A DNA stretch of 64,000 nucleotides from Galbibacter kalidii. GTDB lineage: Bacteria > Bacteroidota > Bacteroidia > Flavobacteriales > Flavobacteriaceae. A model generated the notes under the pieces. It was given only the letters and a program-made list of their open reading frames with translations. It searched no databases and had not been told where the DNA came from. Both the position numbers and the translations under genes were made by a program. The stretch lies in the NCBI RefSeq assembly GCF_026241135.1, contig NZ_JAPFGA010000005.1, positions 169,959-233,958 on the forward strand, given 5' to 3'. How positions within the stretch are numbered: position 1 is the stretch's first letter; the number at the start of each line of letters is the position of its first letter. Shown in pieces: positions 47,096 to 56,876 of this stretch.

Positions 47096-48589
47096 ATGAA
47101 AACTAAAATAATATTTAAACTAGTCTTAATCGTTGCTTTACTAACACAGTCTTGCGACAATTATCTAGATCTAAAACCAGAAGATGGTACTATCCGTGAG
47201 GAGTTCTGGAAAACCAAAGAGGATGTACATGCTGCTGTTACAGGCATTTACTCAGCACTACTGAATACACCTCCTACTGAATCAGATTTAACTCTTCCGG
47301 AATACCTGTTTATGTATGGTGAGCTTAGGGGTGGAATGGTTTCACCCGGTACTTTTTCAAGTAATGATCAAAGAGATATAATAACCACCAATATACTATC
47401 ATCTAATGGGGTAACAAGTTGGAGGGCTTTTTACCGTGTTATCAACTATTGTAATACGGTTATCGATCTAGCTCCCGATGTTTTGAACTTGGATCCTACA
47501 TTTACACAACAACAGCTAAACAATTACCTTTCTGAAGCTTTGGCCATCCGTGCCTATCTGTATTTTACACTGGCACGTACCTTTAGGGATGTACCTTTAA
47601 AGTTGGATGCCACATTATCTGATGAAGATAACTTTCAAATCCCTACCTCGCCCCAAGCCCTAATTTTTGAGCAGGTAGCTACAGATTTATTAGAAGCAGA
47701 AAGCCATGCTGTTGAAGATTATGGGTCTATACCCCATAACAAAGGGCGAGTTACAAAAAGTACCATAAATGCCATGCAAACAGACCTGTATTTATGGATG
47801 GAAGATTATACTGCAGCACTTGAAGCAGCAAACAAAGTAATCAATACCGGTAAATATAGCCTCATAGATGCCAGCCCTCAATGGTTTACTACTGTTTTTG
47901 CAAGAGGAAATTCAACAGAAAGTATTTTCGAGTTGCAATATACTCCGGAAAACAGGGGACCATTCTATTCTATCTTTTTACAACGGCCTCAGTTTATAGC
48001 TGAAGCCTCAGTTTTGGATCAAGTGTTCGGGATTGATTTTAATGATCCTGAAAATAAGGATATTCGTGGAGAACGGGCTTCATTGGTACCGGGGACTAAT
48101 GAAATCTACAAGTTTACAGGACTTAATGAAGATAACCGAAAGTCATTAGAAGAATCTGACACACATTGGTTCATTTACCGTTATGCAGACGTGCTTTTAA
48201 TGAAGGCAGAAGCACTTAACGAATTGGACAGGGGAGATGAAGCTTTAGTAATAGTAAACCAAATACGCGAGTCCAGGGAAGCTATCGAATTAACCGAAGA
48301 ACCAGTATCCGGCAATGAAAAAAATGGGGTACGGCTGTATATCCTTGCAGAAAGGGCAAGGGAATTGGCGTTTGAAGGAAAACGTTGGTTCGATGTTTTG
48401 CGCAATGCCCGTAAAGATAATTATGCCAATATTGATATTATATTAGGTGTAGCGCTTCAAAGTGCTCCTCCCAATCAGCAACAAAGTATTCTTGCAAAAC
48501 TTCAGGATCCTAACAGCCATTACCTTCCAATAAATGAATATGAGCTGTATACCAATAAAGCTCTTGAGCAAAACCCATTTTACAAATAA
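47096..48589 (+). CDS. SusD/RagB-like outer-membrane lipoprotein
   Basis: A 497-residue lipoprotein with the lipobox ALLTQSC. The classical SusD helical features are visible: CDNYLDLKPEDGTIREEFWK (the N-terminal signature of SusD proteins), EALAIRAYLYFTLARTFRDV, INAMQTDLYLWMEDYTAALE, and the C-terminal ILAERARELAFEGKRWFDVL with YLPINEYELYTNKALEQNP. It forms the lid of the SusC barrel encoded immediately upstream and binds ligand at the surface. Confidence 0.97.
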   Translation: MKTKIIFKLVLIVALLTQSCDNYLDLKPEDGTIREEFWKTKEDVHAAVTGIYSALLNTPPTESDLTLPEYLFMYGELRGGMVSPGTFSSNDQRDIITTNILSSNGVTSWRAFYRVINYCNTVIDLAPDVLNLDPTFTQQQLNNYLSEALAIRAYLYFTLARTFRDVPLKLDATLSDEDNFQIPTSPQALIFEQVATDLLEAESHAVEDYGSIPHNKGRVTKSTINAMQTDLYLWMEDYTAALEAANKVINTGKYSLIDASPQWFTTVFARGNSTESIFELQYTPENRGPFYSIFLQRPQFIAEASVLDQVFGIDFNDPENKDIRGERASLVPGTNEIYKFTGLNEDNRKSLEESDTHWFIYRYADVLLMKAEALNELDRGDEALVIVNQIRESREAIELTEEPVSGNEKNGVRLYILAERARELAFEGKRWFDVLRNARKDNYANIDIILGVALQSAPPNQQQSILAKLQDPNSHYLPINEYELYTNKALEQNPFYK

Positions 48590-48600
48590 AAAATTAAGTC

Positions 48601-50292
48601 ATGAGAAAAATATTCAAATTATCCGGTTTATTGAGACTTATGTTTTTGACTCTTTTGGCAGTTGTGATTTTTAATAATTGTTCCCCGGAAACATATAAAG
48701 AGTCTACAGATGAAACCTTAAATATTACTGAATATCTAAAGGACAATACAGACCAATACTCGTTATTTCTTGAAATTTTAGATATTACAGGGTATTCTGA
48801 ATTTATGAATACGTATGGCACTTACACTTTGTTTTTGCCTACAAATGGGGCTGTTGACAACTACATGACAGACATAGGCGTAAGCTCACTTAAGGACGTT
48901 CCGTTAGAAGATTTACAAGAATTGGCAAAATTACATATCCTGGCTGAAAAATTTGAAACCAGATCGTTTACAGATGGAAAAATAGCCACTCCCAGTATGC
49001 AAGGACAATTCATAATTACCGGTGCAACAAACACTAGTGAAGGTTCCAGTATTACAGTAAACAAAGAAGCTTTAATAACCCAGTCTAATATAGAAGTGGG
49101 CAATGGTATTATACATGTAATAGACAAAACATTAAGGGTTGCAGTAAAAACCCTGACAGAAACCATAGAAAGTGATGCCTCGCTTTCCATTTTTACAGAA
49201 GCGATAAAAGCAACCGGATGGTATGATAAATTAAATCAACCTGTTACTTATGACCAGGATAGTGTTTCCAGTCATTTAAGTGTTATAGCACAAACAGACG
49301 AAGTCTTTATGAAAGCCGGTTTTAATAATTTTGAAGAATTAAAGGCACGTTATAGCCATTTAAATGAGCCCACTAATCCGGAAGACAGTTTAAACCTATA
49401 TGTAGCTTACCGTATATTGCCGGGATTAAATTATTTAGCCGATTTGGCTGTAACACCCACAATGCTTACAAAAGCACCACTTGAAGTAATAAGTATCAAA
49501 CTTGCTTCAGATTCCCTCTTGATTAATGAAGAAACTTTTAATGGTGTATTTGAAAAAGGAGTTGAAATAAACAGACCTCCTAGTGACGTAACTGCCTCTA
49601 ATGGGGTTGTTCACTTCGTTAAAGACAACTTTTTTATTAAGAAACGATTACCGGCACCCGTTTATTTTGAACCGAGTGATCAACCAGAGTTCAGGCAGTT
49701 GAGTTCAGTCTATGGGGTTCCGGGGATGTCTGCATCTCTATCAGATGATGAACTGGCCGATGTTACATGGGAAGGAAGCCCTAGTGTTACTTATGAATGC
49801 TTTGATCTTAGTAGTTCTAGCCGACCTGCATGGCACGGTGACGTATTTGACATACTTCGTTTACGCGATTCGTATATAAACAACATAGAATTTACAACAC
49901 CGGTAATTATTAAAGGCCAATACAAAGTTTGGATATCTTATCGTAGAAATGGTAAAGCGCCGAGTTCAGTCCGTACATATTTTAACGATGAACCCTTAGC
50001 AAGATTATTTGACTTTACGGAGTGGGGTGATAGTCAGACCCCTGAACGTGTTTTAGAATCTCAAGGGTATAAACGCCACATTACGCCTTACACAACTAGA
50101 TACAACTCAAAATTACTAGGTGTTATAACTGTTGAAACAACAGGAAGACATAAGATTAGGCTAGAGTCGTTAACAGGTTCCGGAGGTAATAGCTGGATAG
50201 ATGTTATAGAGTTTAGGCCTATCGATATGGATCAATTATATCCAAAATTTGAAGCTGGAGGGGACGGACTTATCTATGAAGGAGAAGAATAA
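48601..50292 (+). CDS. FAS1-domain lipoprotein with C-terminal beta-rich domain
   Basis: A 563-residue lipoprotein (lipobox around VVIFNNC). Two FAS1 repeats occupy about residues 40-350 (GTYTLFLPTNGAVDNYMTDI; GNGIIHVIDKTL; then VIAQTDEVFMKAGFNNFEEL and NGVVHFVKDN). The last ~200 residues are a separate beta-rich domain (YECFDLSSSSRPAWHGDVFD; QYKVWISYRRNGKAPSSVRT; WIDVIEF) resembling a carbohydrate-binding sandwich. Such FAS1-plus-sandwich proteins are common next to SusCD in some Bacteroidota. It is in the same operon, 11 bp after the SusD gene. The exact ligand is unknown. Confidence 0.85.
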   Translation: MRKIFKLSGLLRLMFLTLLAVVIFNNCSPETYKESTDETLNITEYLKDNTDQYSLFLEILDITGYSEFMNTYGTYTLFLPTNGAVDNYMTDIGVSSLKDVPLEDLQELAKLHILAEKFETRSFTDGKIATPSMQGQFIITGATNTSEGSSITVNKEALITQSNIEVGNGIIHVIDKTLRVAVKTLTETIESDASLSIFTEAIKATGWYDKLNQPVTYDQDSVSSHLSVIAQTDEVFMKAGFNNFEELKARYSHLNEPTNPEDSLNLYVAYRILPGLNYLADLAVTPTMLTKAPLEVISIKLASDSLLINEETFNGVFEKGVEINRPPSDVTASNGVVHFVKDNFFIKKRLPAPVYFEPSDQPEFRQLSSVYGVPGMSASLSDDELADVTWEGSPSVTYECFDLSSSSRPAWHGDVFDILRLRDSYINNIEFTTPVIIKGQYKVWISYRRNGKAPSSVRTYFNDEPLARLFDFTEWGDSQTPERVLESQGYKRHITPYTTRYNSKLLGVITVETTGRHKIRLESLTGSGGNSWIDVIEFRPIDMDQLYPKFEAGGDGLIYEGEE

Positions 50293-50302
50293 ATGTGAAT
50301 TT

Positions 50303-50322
50303 CCTGTCTGCCGACAGGCAGG
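50303..50322. repeat. Near-palindromic hairpin repeat between FAS1 genes
   Basis: CCTGTCTGCCGACAGGCAGG is palindromic except for two symmetric wobble positions. It lies in the only sizeable gap inside the operon, and GC-rich palindromes of this style are typical of dispersed intergenic repeats. It may mark an mRNA processing or stability point. Confidence 0.6.
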
Positions 50323-50357
50323 CACCTGTCCTTTGAAAAAACGATAAATATTAAGAG

Positions 50358-51848
50358 ATGAAACCAAATATTAAACATATTCCATCAAGGATGATGATAT
50401 CAATAAACAAATATTCGAAAGCGATGTTGGCAGGTATGACCCTTCTGACTGTAGTTTCATGTTCAAATCCGTGGGACGATCATTCCGCAAATTCCGATGA
50501 AAACATCGAACAAACTTTAGGTGATCGTTTAACAAATGACTCTCAAACCACGGAGTTTGGAAAACTACTTGAAGAAACCGGTTACGATCGCATATTGTCA
50601 GGTTCAAAGACCTATACGGTTTGGCCTCCGACCAATGAAGCTCTTGCATCCGTGCCTCAAGAGGCGCTTAGTGACATGAAAAGTAAAAAGCTGTTTGTAC
50701 AAAACCATATAACATTAACGGCTTTTTCATCCGTTTCAGAACAAGATACAGTTACCGTGCAAATGCTTTCCAATAAGTATTTAGAATTTAAAAACGGTGC
50801 TGTAATATTTGATGCTAATGTGATTACGACAGATCAATATGCTTCAAATGGATTATACCATGTTATAGATAAGGCATTGGTGCCACAACAGAATGTTTGG
50901 GAATATCTAAAAAGTAACGCAGGTAATAAAATGAGTTCCTATCTGTTGTCCCTTGATGAATTCAATATTTACCAATCAGATAGTACAGCTAAGGTCAGGG
51001 CTAAGTCAGAACCCGGTTTATATGCAGATTCATTATCTAATTCATATTTAAAAAATGTTCTTAACCTTAACAATGAGAAAAATAAGTACACCTTTTTCTT
51101 ATTGGAAGATGATGGCTACGATGCAGAAGTTGAAAAACTAAAACCTTATTTAATAAAGAGCAATGAAGATTCCACTACAACCTATACTAGTTATTTTACA
51201 GCAAGGGATTATGTTTTTCATAAGGCCATAGCCCGTGAAAACCTTCCTGACACCCTTGAGTCGCGCTTTGGGGTTAAAGTACCTATTGATACCGATAATA
51301 TTGTAGAAGAAGTACATTTAAGTAATGGTGTTGTTTACGTTATGAGTACTTTGGATGTACCCCTTGAAACAAGATTGCTCACTACACAAATTGAAGGTGA
51401 AGATCCGGAAGGCTTTAGTCATGGTGATAAACGGGGCAATACTTATTACAGGGAAAAAGAAGATTTAAATGGTATTCTTTTTTATGATATCATGGTTCAA
51501 AATCACGGTGAGCCGGAATTTGCAATTTATTACAATACAAGGGACCTGTACAGCACAACGTATGAAGTATACTGGAGGGCGATTAACGATATTCAGGAAA
51601 ATACATTTGAACAGCGTTTGCGCTTTGGAGGAACTTTTGACTTAGAAGGAGAGGTTGTCGATCCTATTGCCACATTGGATTATACTGATGTAGGGCCAGA
51701 TGTCTATGACGAAATTTTTATAGGAGAATTTACCCTGGAAGAATCAGGCGACCTGGATCTAATATCGCTCATTGCTGCCAACACGGGTAGTAATGGCGAT
51801 AATACGTTAACCTTGGATTACTTGAAACTAGTTCCAGTTATTAAATAA
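50358..51848 (+). CDS. FAS1-domain lipoprotein
   Basis: A 496-residue lipoprotein; the leader is AMLAGMTLLTVVSC with the lipobox VVSC. The ATG at 50358 is used, though a second one at 50391 (MMISINKYSKAML) would also give a good signal. One or two FAS1 domains lie in residues about 45-330 (YTVWPPTNEALASVPQEALS; NGLYHVIDKALVPQ; NGVVYVMSTLDVP). A C-terminal sandwich of about 150 residues follows (NGILFYDIMVQNHGEPEFAI; LDYLKLVPVIK). The organisation mirrors the FAS1 protein upstream, so the two are probably paralogues. Its stop codon is immediately followed by the next SusC start. Confidence 0.83.
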   Translation: MKPNIKHIPSRMMISINKYSKAMLAGMTLLTVVSCSNPWDDHSANSDENIEQTLGDRLTNDSQTTEFGKLLEETGYDRILSGSKTYTVWPPTNEALASVPQEALSDMKSKKLFVQNHITLTAFSSVSEQDTVTVQMLSNKYLEFKNGAVIFDANVITTDQYASNGLYHVIDKALVPQQNVWEYLKSNAGNKMSSYLLSLDEFNIYQSDSTAKVRAKSEPGLYADSLSNSYLKNVLNLNNEKNKYTFFLLEDDGYDAEVEKLKPYLIKSNEDSTTTYTSYFTARDYVFHKAIARENLPDTLESRFGVKVPIDTDNIVEEVHLSNGVVYVMSTLDVPLETRLLTTQIEGEDPEGFSHGDKRGNTYYREKEDLNGILFYDIMVQNHGEPEFAIYYNTRDLYSTTYEVYWRAINDIQENTFEQRLRFGGTFDLEGEVVDPIATLDYTDVGPDVYDEIFIGEFTLEESGDLDLISLIAANTGSNGDNTLTLDYLKLVPVIK

Positions 51849-54800
51849 ATGTCTTTTAAACCAACTATTATGTTCAAAATATTACAACTAACCGGTCTAT
51901 TTTGCATACTGCTAATCGGTAGTGCCGGTTCGAATCTATATGCTCAAAATGTTTCAGATTCTACCTCGATAAATTCTCAATCCAATAAGGGTATAGAAGT
52001 TAAAGGACTAATTAAAAGTGCTAAGACAAGTGAAGGGATTTCAGGGATTAATATTTCTGTAAAGGATTTTTCTGCGGCAATATCAGAAGACGACGGGAAT
52101 TTTTCTATAAATGTCCCACATTTAAATGTACTACTTACAGTAAGTGGTGAAGGCTATCAAACTAAGGTTTTCCCTTTAAATAATAGAGAAAGCGGTATTG
52201 AAATATGCCTTTTTGAAGAGAATTATTCTCAATTTTATCAAACTGCTACGCTGCCCGGTAAAGAGCAATTACAATATACCACACCAAATGCAGTTAAGGT
52301 TACAAATTTAGAGGAAGATCAATGGGGAAATCCTGTTAATCAATCAATAGCGCCCTTTTTACAAGGCCGTATGGCCGGCCTTAATAGTGTTCGGAATTCC
52401 GGTGTTCCCGGAGCCGGGGCTTATTTAACAATAAGGGGTTTTAACTCGCTTTATGCAACCAACAAACCATTAATAGTAGTTGATGGGATGGTCTATGATG
52501 AAGAAGATTACGGTTCAGGTATTCTTCAATATAACAGTTCTTCCCCTCTATCTATGATAGACGTAAAAGATATAGAAGATATTACAGTTTTAAAAGACGG
52601 ATCTTCCCTTTATGGTACAAAAGGGGGCAATGGTGTAATCATAATTACTACTACACGTCCAGTTGAATTAAGTACAAAAATTGATTTTACCATGTATGGT
52701 GGTATCAATGAAGATCCGCAACAATTGCCATTATTGAATGCGGCACAACACAGGATTTATTTATCACAATTATTGGCTACCCGGGGGGATAGCCAAGAGC
52801 AAATTGCCAATATGCCCTGGATGAATGATAGCCGTCTAGGTGAATCTTTCTATCAGTACCACAACAATACAGATTGGCAAGACCAAGTATTTAAAAGCAG
52901 TACCAACCAAAACTACTATTTAAAAGTCAGAGGTGGGGATGATATTGCTAAATTCGGTCTTTCTGTGGGGTACCTTAATAGTGAGGGAGTTATAGGTGAT
53001 TCAGGCTTAAAGCGATATAATACACGACTTAATGCTGCTTTACGTCTTAGTGAAAAACTTTTGGTAAATACTAACCTCTCTTTTATTTATAACGAAGAGA
53101 ACCAATACAACCAAGGGCTCGCATATAAGACCAGTCCTATGTATCTGGCACTCACCAAATCCCCTTTCACTCACACAAATGCTATAAACAGCAGTGGTCA
53201 GGTATCCCCTAATTTATCAGACGTCGATATTTTTAATATAGGAAACCCTATTGCTATTATTGAAAACGGTATAGGGATAAACAAAAATTACCGTTTTAGC
53301 GGAAATTTGAATTTTAAATATAGTTTTAGTGATTCCTTTACAGCAAACCTTATAGGAGGATTGACTTATAATAAGGAGCGTGAGCGGTTTTTTATTCCGG
53401 ATTTTGGTATTGCAGATATTACACTGCCTACAGCAATTGCAAATAACCGTAGTGGTAGTGAAACACAACGTTATTATTCGCTGTTTACTGATGCATATTT
53501 AAATTATAGCAAGAGCAGTTTAGATTACAAACATAATTTTGATGTACGTCTTGGCCTACGTACACAAACAAACGAGTCTGAGAGTGATCTTGGTTTAGGC
53601 TTTAACTCTGCTACAGATGACTTTACCACTGTTGGTTCCGGAAGCAACCTTTTAAGAATTGTCGGAGGTGCTATAGGAGAGTGGAAATGGATTAATGGAT
53701 ATTTGAGTGCAGAATACAACTACCTAAACAAGTACTACTTAACACTTAACTCAGCCTATGATGGTTCCAGCCGTTTTGGGGAAAAAATTGGTTTTTCAGG
53801 CTTGGGATCGTTATCGGGAGCTTGGTTACTGTCCTCTGAAGATTTTATGAAGGATGCATCCAATATAGATTTATTTAAACTAAGAGCTAGTATTGGAGTA
53901 AGTGGCAATGATGATATAGGCAACTATACAGCACAGCAACTTTATGTATCTCAAAATCTATTGGGCCTCCAAGGTTTGGTCAGGGATAACATCGGGAATC
54001 CGGAATTAAAATGGGAAGATGTTATCAAATATAATTTAGGAATCGATATAGCCTTATTTAACGAGCGCCTCAATGCTACTTTTGATGTTTACCAAAACAA
54101 AACTACAGATATGATTACATATGCGTCTACAAATTCAATAAGTGGTTTTGATTATGTAGTGTCTAATAGTGGTAGTATGATAACCCACGGTTACGATTTT
54201 GGTGTTAACGGCAGGCTGCTAAACACAGCTGATATAAGTTTTGACCTGGGCGTTAATATAGCAAGATATAAAAATGAAATCCGAAGTATTCCAGACGATC
54301 GAATATTGACAGAGTTTGGAGGTGCTACCTACATAACCCAAGAAGGGCAAGATGCTAATTTATTTTACGGTCATCAAGCCAAGGGTGTTTACAGCACAAC
54401 TGCTGAAGCTGATGCGGCTGGCTTGTTACGTCGTATGGAAAATGGAAGTTTAATGCCATTTGGAGGTGGTGATATTATTTTTGAAGACCTAAATGGCGAT
54501 AAAATAATTGATGAAAACGACCGCAAAGTTATAGGTAATCCCAATCCGGATTTTACAGGAAGCTTTAGTGCTAAATTCAGTTATAAACGATTGAGTATTT
54601 CAGGTTTGTTCAACTTTTCAGTTGGAAACGACCTCTACAATGGTGTACGCCGTAATTTAGAGCAAATGAGCGGTTATGAAAACCAGAGTTATGCTGTAAA
54701 AAACCGTTGGGTGGCTGAAGGGCAACAAACTTCAATCCCAAAAGCAACTTGGGGCGATCCTTTGGGGAATGCTTCTTTTTCCAGCAGATGGATAGAAGAT

Positions 54801-55034
54801 GGCTCCTACTTAAGGTTAAAAACACTTGTAGTGTCTTATGATGTTGATGTAGACTTAAACCATATTAAGTACATGAAACTTTATGCCAGTGGTAATAATT
54901 TATTTACCCTGACAGATTACCTAGGTTACGATCCTGAGTTTAGTGCCACATCGTCTATTTTTGGACAAGGAGCCGATCTGGGGCTTATGCCTCAATTTAT
55001 GACCATCCAACTGGGGTTACGCTTAGGACTATAA
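51849..55034 (+). CDS. SusC/RagA-family TonB-dependent transporter (second pair)
   Basis: A 1061-residue transporter with a signal peptide (LTGLFCILLIGSAGSNLYAQ), a diverged carboxypeptidase-D-like domain (VKGLIKSAKTSEGISGINIS; EDDGNFSI), plug (LQGRMAGLNSVRNSGVPGAG; AYLTIRGFNSLYATNKPLIV; TVLKDGSSLYGTKGGNGVII) and barrel. The usual VVV-type TonB box after the first domain is weak here (FYQTATLPGKEQLQY), so the TonB contact may differ. The start ATG abuts the stop of the FAS1 gene, so translation is coupled. It would import a second, perhaps larger, fragment of the same polysaccharide. Confidence 0.96.
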   Translation: MSFKPTIMFKILQLTGLFCILLIGSAGSNLYAQNVSDSTSINSQSNKGIEVKGLIKSAKTSEGISGINISVKDFSAAISEDDGNFSINVPHLNVLLTVSGEGYQTKVFPLNNRESGIEICLFEENYSQFYQTATLPGKEQLQYTTPNAVKVTNLEEDQWGNPVNQSIAPFLQGRMAGLNSVRNSGVPGAGAYLTIRGFNSLYATNKPLIVVDGMVYDEEDYGSGILQYNSSSPLSMIDVKDIEDITVLKDGSSLYGTKGGNGVIIITTTRPVELSTKIDFTMYGGINEDPQQLPLLNAAQHRIYLSQLLATRGDSQEQIANMPWMNDSRLGESFYQYHNNTDWQDQVFKSSTNQNYYLKVRGGDDIAKFGLSVGYLNSEGVIGDSGLKRYNTRLNAALRLSEKLLVNTNLSFIYNEENQYNQGLAYKTSPMYLALTKSPFTHTNAINSSGQVSPNLSDVDIFNIGNPIAIIENGIGINKNYRFSGNLNFKYSFSDSFTANLIGGLTYNKERERFFIPDFGIADITLPTAIANNRSGSETQRYYSLFTDAYLNYSKSSLDYKHNFDVRLGLRTQTNESESDLGLGFNSATDDFTTVGSGSNLLRIVGGAIGEWKWINGYLSAEYNYLNKYYLTLNSAYDGSSRFGEKIGFSGLGSLSGAWLLSSEDFMKDASNIDLFKLRASIGVSGNDDIGNYTAQQLYVSQNLLGLQGLVRDNIGNPELKWEDVIKYNLGIDIALFNERLNATFDVYQNKTTDMITYASTNSISGFDYVVSNSGSMITHGYDFGVNGRLLNTADISFDLGVNIARYKNEIRSIPDDRILTEFGGATYITQEGQDANLFYGHQAKGVYSTTAEADAAGLLRRMENGSLMPFGGGDIIFEDLNGDKIIDENDRKVIGNPNPDFTGSFSAKFSYKRLSISGLFNFSVGNDLYNGVRRNLEQMSGYENQSYAVKNRWVAEGQQTSIPKATWGDPLGNASFSSRWIEDGSYLRLKTLVVSYDVDVDLNHIKYMKLYASGNNLFTLTDYLGYDPEFSATSSIFGQGADLGLMPQFMTIQLGLRLGL

Positions 55035-55058
55035 TAATTTAAATTTTTAGAGTAAAAG

Positions 55059-56816
55059 ATGAAGACAATAATTAAAAATACCGGGAATAAAATTGCTTTA
55101 GGAGCCTTAGCAGTTCTTTTATGTTTTACTTCTTGCCAAGAGTATCTTGAAGTAGAGCCCCAAGACAAATTGAACGAAGACCAGGTTTACAACGACATCT
55201 TTGATGCAGATGCAATCGTAGTTGGTATTTATGGTAAATTTATGGGACTGGCCAAAAAACACATTATCCTTAACGAATTAAGGGCAGATTTAGTTAGCCC
55301 AACTGATAATGCCGATGGATACCTACGGGAATTGAATGAGCATTCGGTTAGTAAAAATAACACTTATGCCAATCCCAAGGATTTTTACGAAGTAATCAAC
55401 AACTGTAATGATGCACTTGAGAATTTTAAGATTATGGTTGAAGAAAACAAAATGGAGATCAGTGAATTTAATGAACGCTATTCCGATATAGGCACTTTAC
55501 GCAGTTGGCTTTATTTACAATTGGGCATGCACTACGGGGAAATCCCTTATATTACTGAACCGGTAGAAAACATTGATGATGTACAAGACATAAGCCAATA
55601 TCCGAGAATTCCTTTTGATCAGTTACTTGAAGAACTTGTCGATTATATAGAATCCCTTCCTTACACTGATCCTTACAACACTAATAGCACACTTGTTATT
55701 GATGTAGATGGGTATAATACTGCTAAGTTTTTTATCAATAAAAATTGTCTTTTGGGAGATATTTATTTATGGGATGGTAATTATTTACAAGCAGCATCAC
55801 ACTATAAAACCGTATTGGAAACAGCAAGTTCGAGCGGTAATGATTCAGACCGTTTTGATATTTATCGTATCAAATATGCCGATGTTGTTAACCACAACGA
55901 TTTTGCAGTTGGATATACCAGGTTTGCTGAACAAGATGCTTCATCATTGGTCAATAACAATACCCAAGGTTGGAGATCGATGTTTGCAAGGGAGAAAGAT
56001 CGCTTATGGAATACAGAGTGGATATGGTCTTTACCATTTGATAGTAATTTTGCCCCAAAGAATCCATTCCTTAATTTGTTTTCAAACAGTGGAGGGGATT
56101 ATTTATTAAAGCCATCACAACATGCTATGGACATATGGGAAGAGGAAGTGCAGCAAAATGGTGTTCCATATGACGCCAGGGGAAAGAAATTCTCTTATAA
56201 TATGATTAATGATCAACCGGTCATCATGAAATATCTCTTTAAGCACCTTGATCCAATTAGTCAGTTACCTGTTGATGAATTCCAAACTGCAGGAGACTGG
56301 TTTTTATACCGGGCTGCTAAATTACATTTACGATATGCTGAAGCAGCAAATCGCGACAACCAACACAAAATTGCAGATGCCTTATTGAACTATGGAGTTC
56401 GATCTGCTTATACCGTTGAAGGAGAAACCGATAAAACAGATATAGAGCAAACACATCTGCCATTCCCTTATGATTTTGATGCCCGAAATGGGGATTTCCC
56501 ACGATATAGGGCAGACTGGCATCGTAATGGAGGTATACGGGGACGTGCATATTTAGAGCGTACAGAAGTAGTAGGGGATAGTTTGATTTCTATAGAAGGT
56601 AACCTTATCAATGAATCTGCCAAGGAGTTGGCTTTCGAAGGTAACCGTTGGGGCGATCTAGTACGTATTGCAAGAAGAAGAAATGATCCCTCCTTTTTGG
56701 CAGACAGAATATATCAGAAATTAAGCCGTGAAGGAAATTCTAACGCAAGTGCAGTTAGGTCTAAACTTATGAATCCTGAAAACTGGTATTTACCATTTGA
56801 ATGGGGAGTAGAGTGA
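55059..56816 (+). CDS. SusD/RagB-like outer-membrane lipoprotein (second pair)
   Basis: A 585-residue lipoprotein (lipobox LLCFTSC, then QEYLEVEPQDKLNEDQVYND). TPR-like helices (TLRSWLYLQLGMHYGEIPYI; KNCLLGDIYLWDGNYLQAAS) and the C-terminal ESAKELAFEGNRWGDLVRIA with LMNPENWYLPFEW are typical. It is about 90 residues longer than the first SusD in the locus and belongs with the SusC encoded 24 bp upstream. Confidence 0.96.
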   Translation: MKTIIKNTGNKIALGALAVLLCFTSCQEYLEVEPQDKLNEDQVYNDIFDADAIVVGIYGKFMGLAKKHIILNELRADLVSPTDNADGYLRELNEHSVSKNNTYANPKDFYEVINNCNDALENFKIMVEENKMEISEFNERYSDIGTLRSWLYLQLGMHYGEIPYITEPVENIDDVQDISQYPRIPFDQLLEELVDYIESLPYTDPYNTNSTLVIDVDGYNTAKFFINKNCLLGDIYLWDGNYLQAASHYKTVLETASSSGNDSDRFDIYRIKYADVVNHNDFAVGYTRFAEQDASSLVNNNTQGWRSMFAREKDRLWNTEWIWSLPFDSNFAPKNPFLNLFSNSGGDYLLKPSQHAMDIWEEEVQQNGVPYDARGKKFSYNMINDQPVIMKYLFKHLDPISQLPVDEFQTAGDWFLYRAAKLHLRYAEAANRDNQHKIADALLNYGVRSAYTVEGETDKTDIEQTHLPFPYDFDARNGDFPRYRADWHRNGGIRGRAYLERTEVVGDSLISIEGNLINESAKELAFEGNRWGDLVRIARRRNDPSFLADRIYQKLSREGNSNASAVRSKLMNPENWYLPFEWGVE

Positions 56817-56876
56817 TGAAAAATATGCATGCACAGCAATAATCAGTTATTTCAATTACATTAAAATGATAAAACA

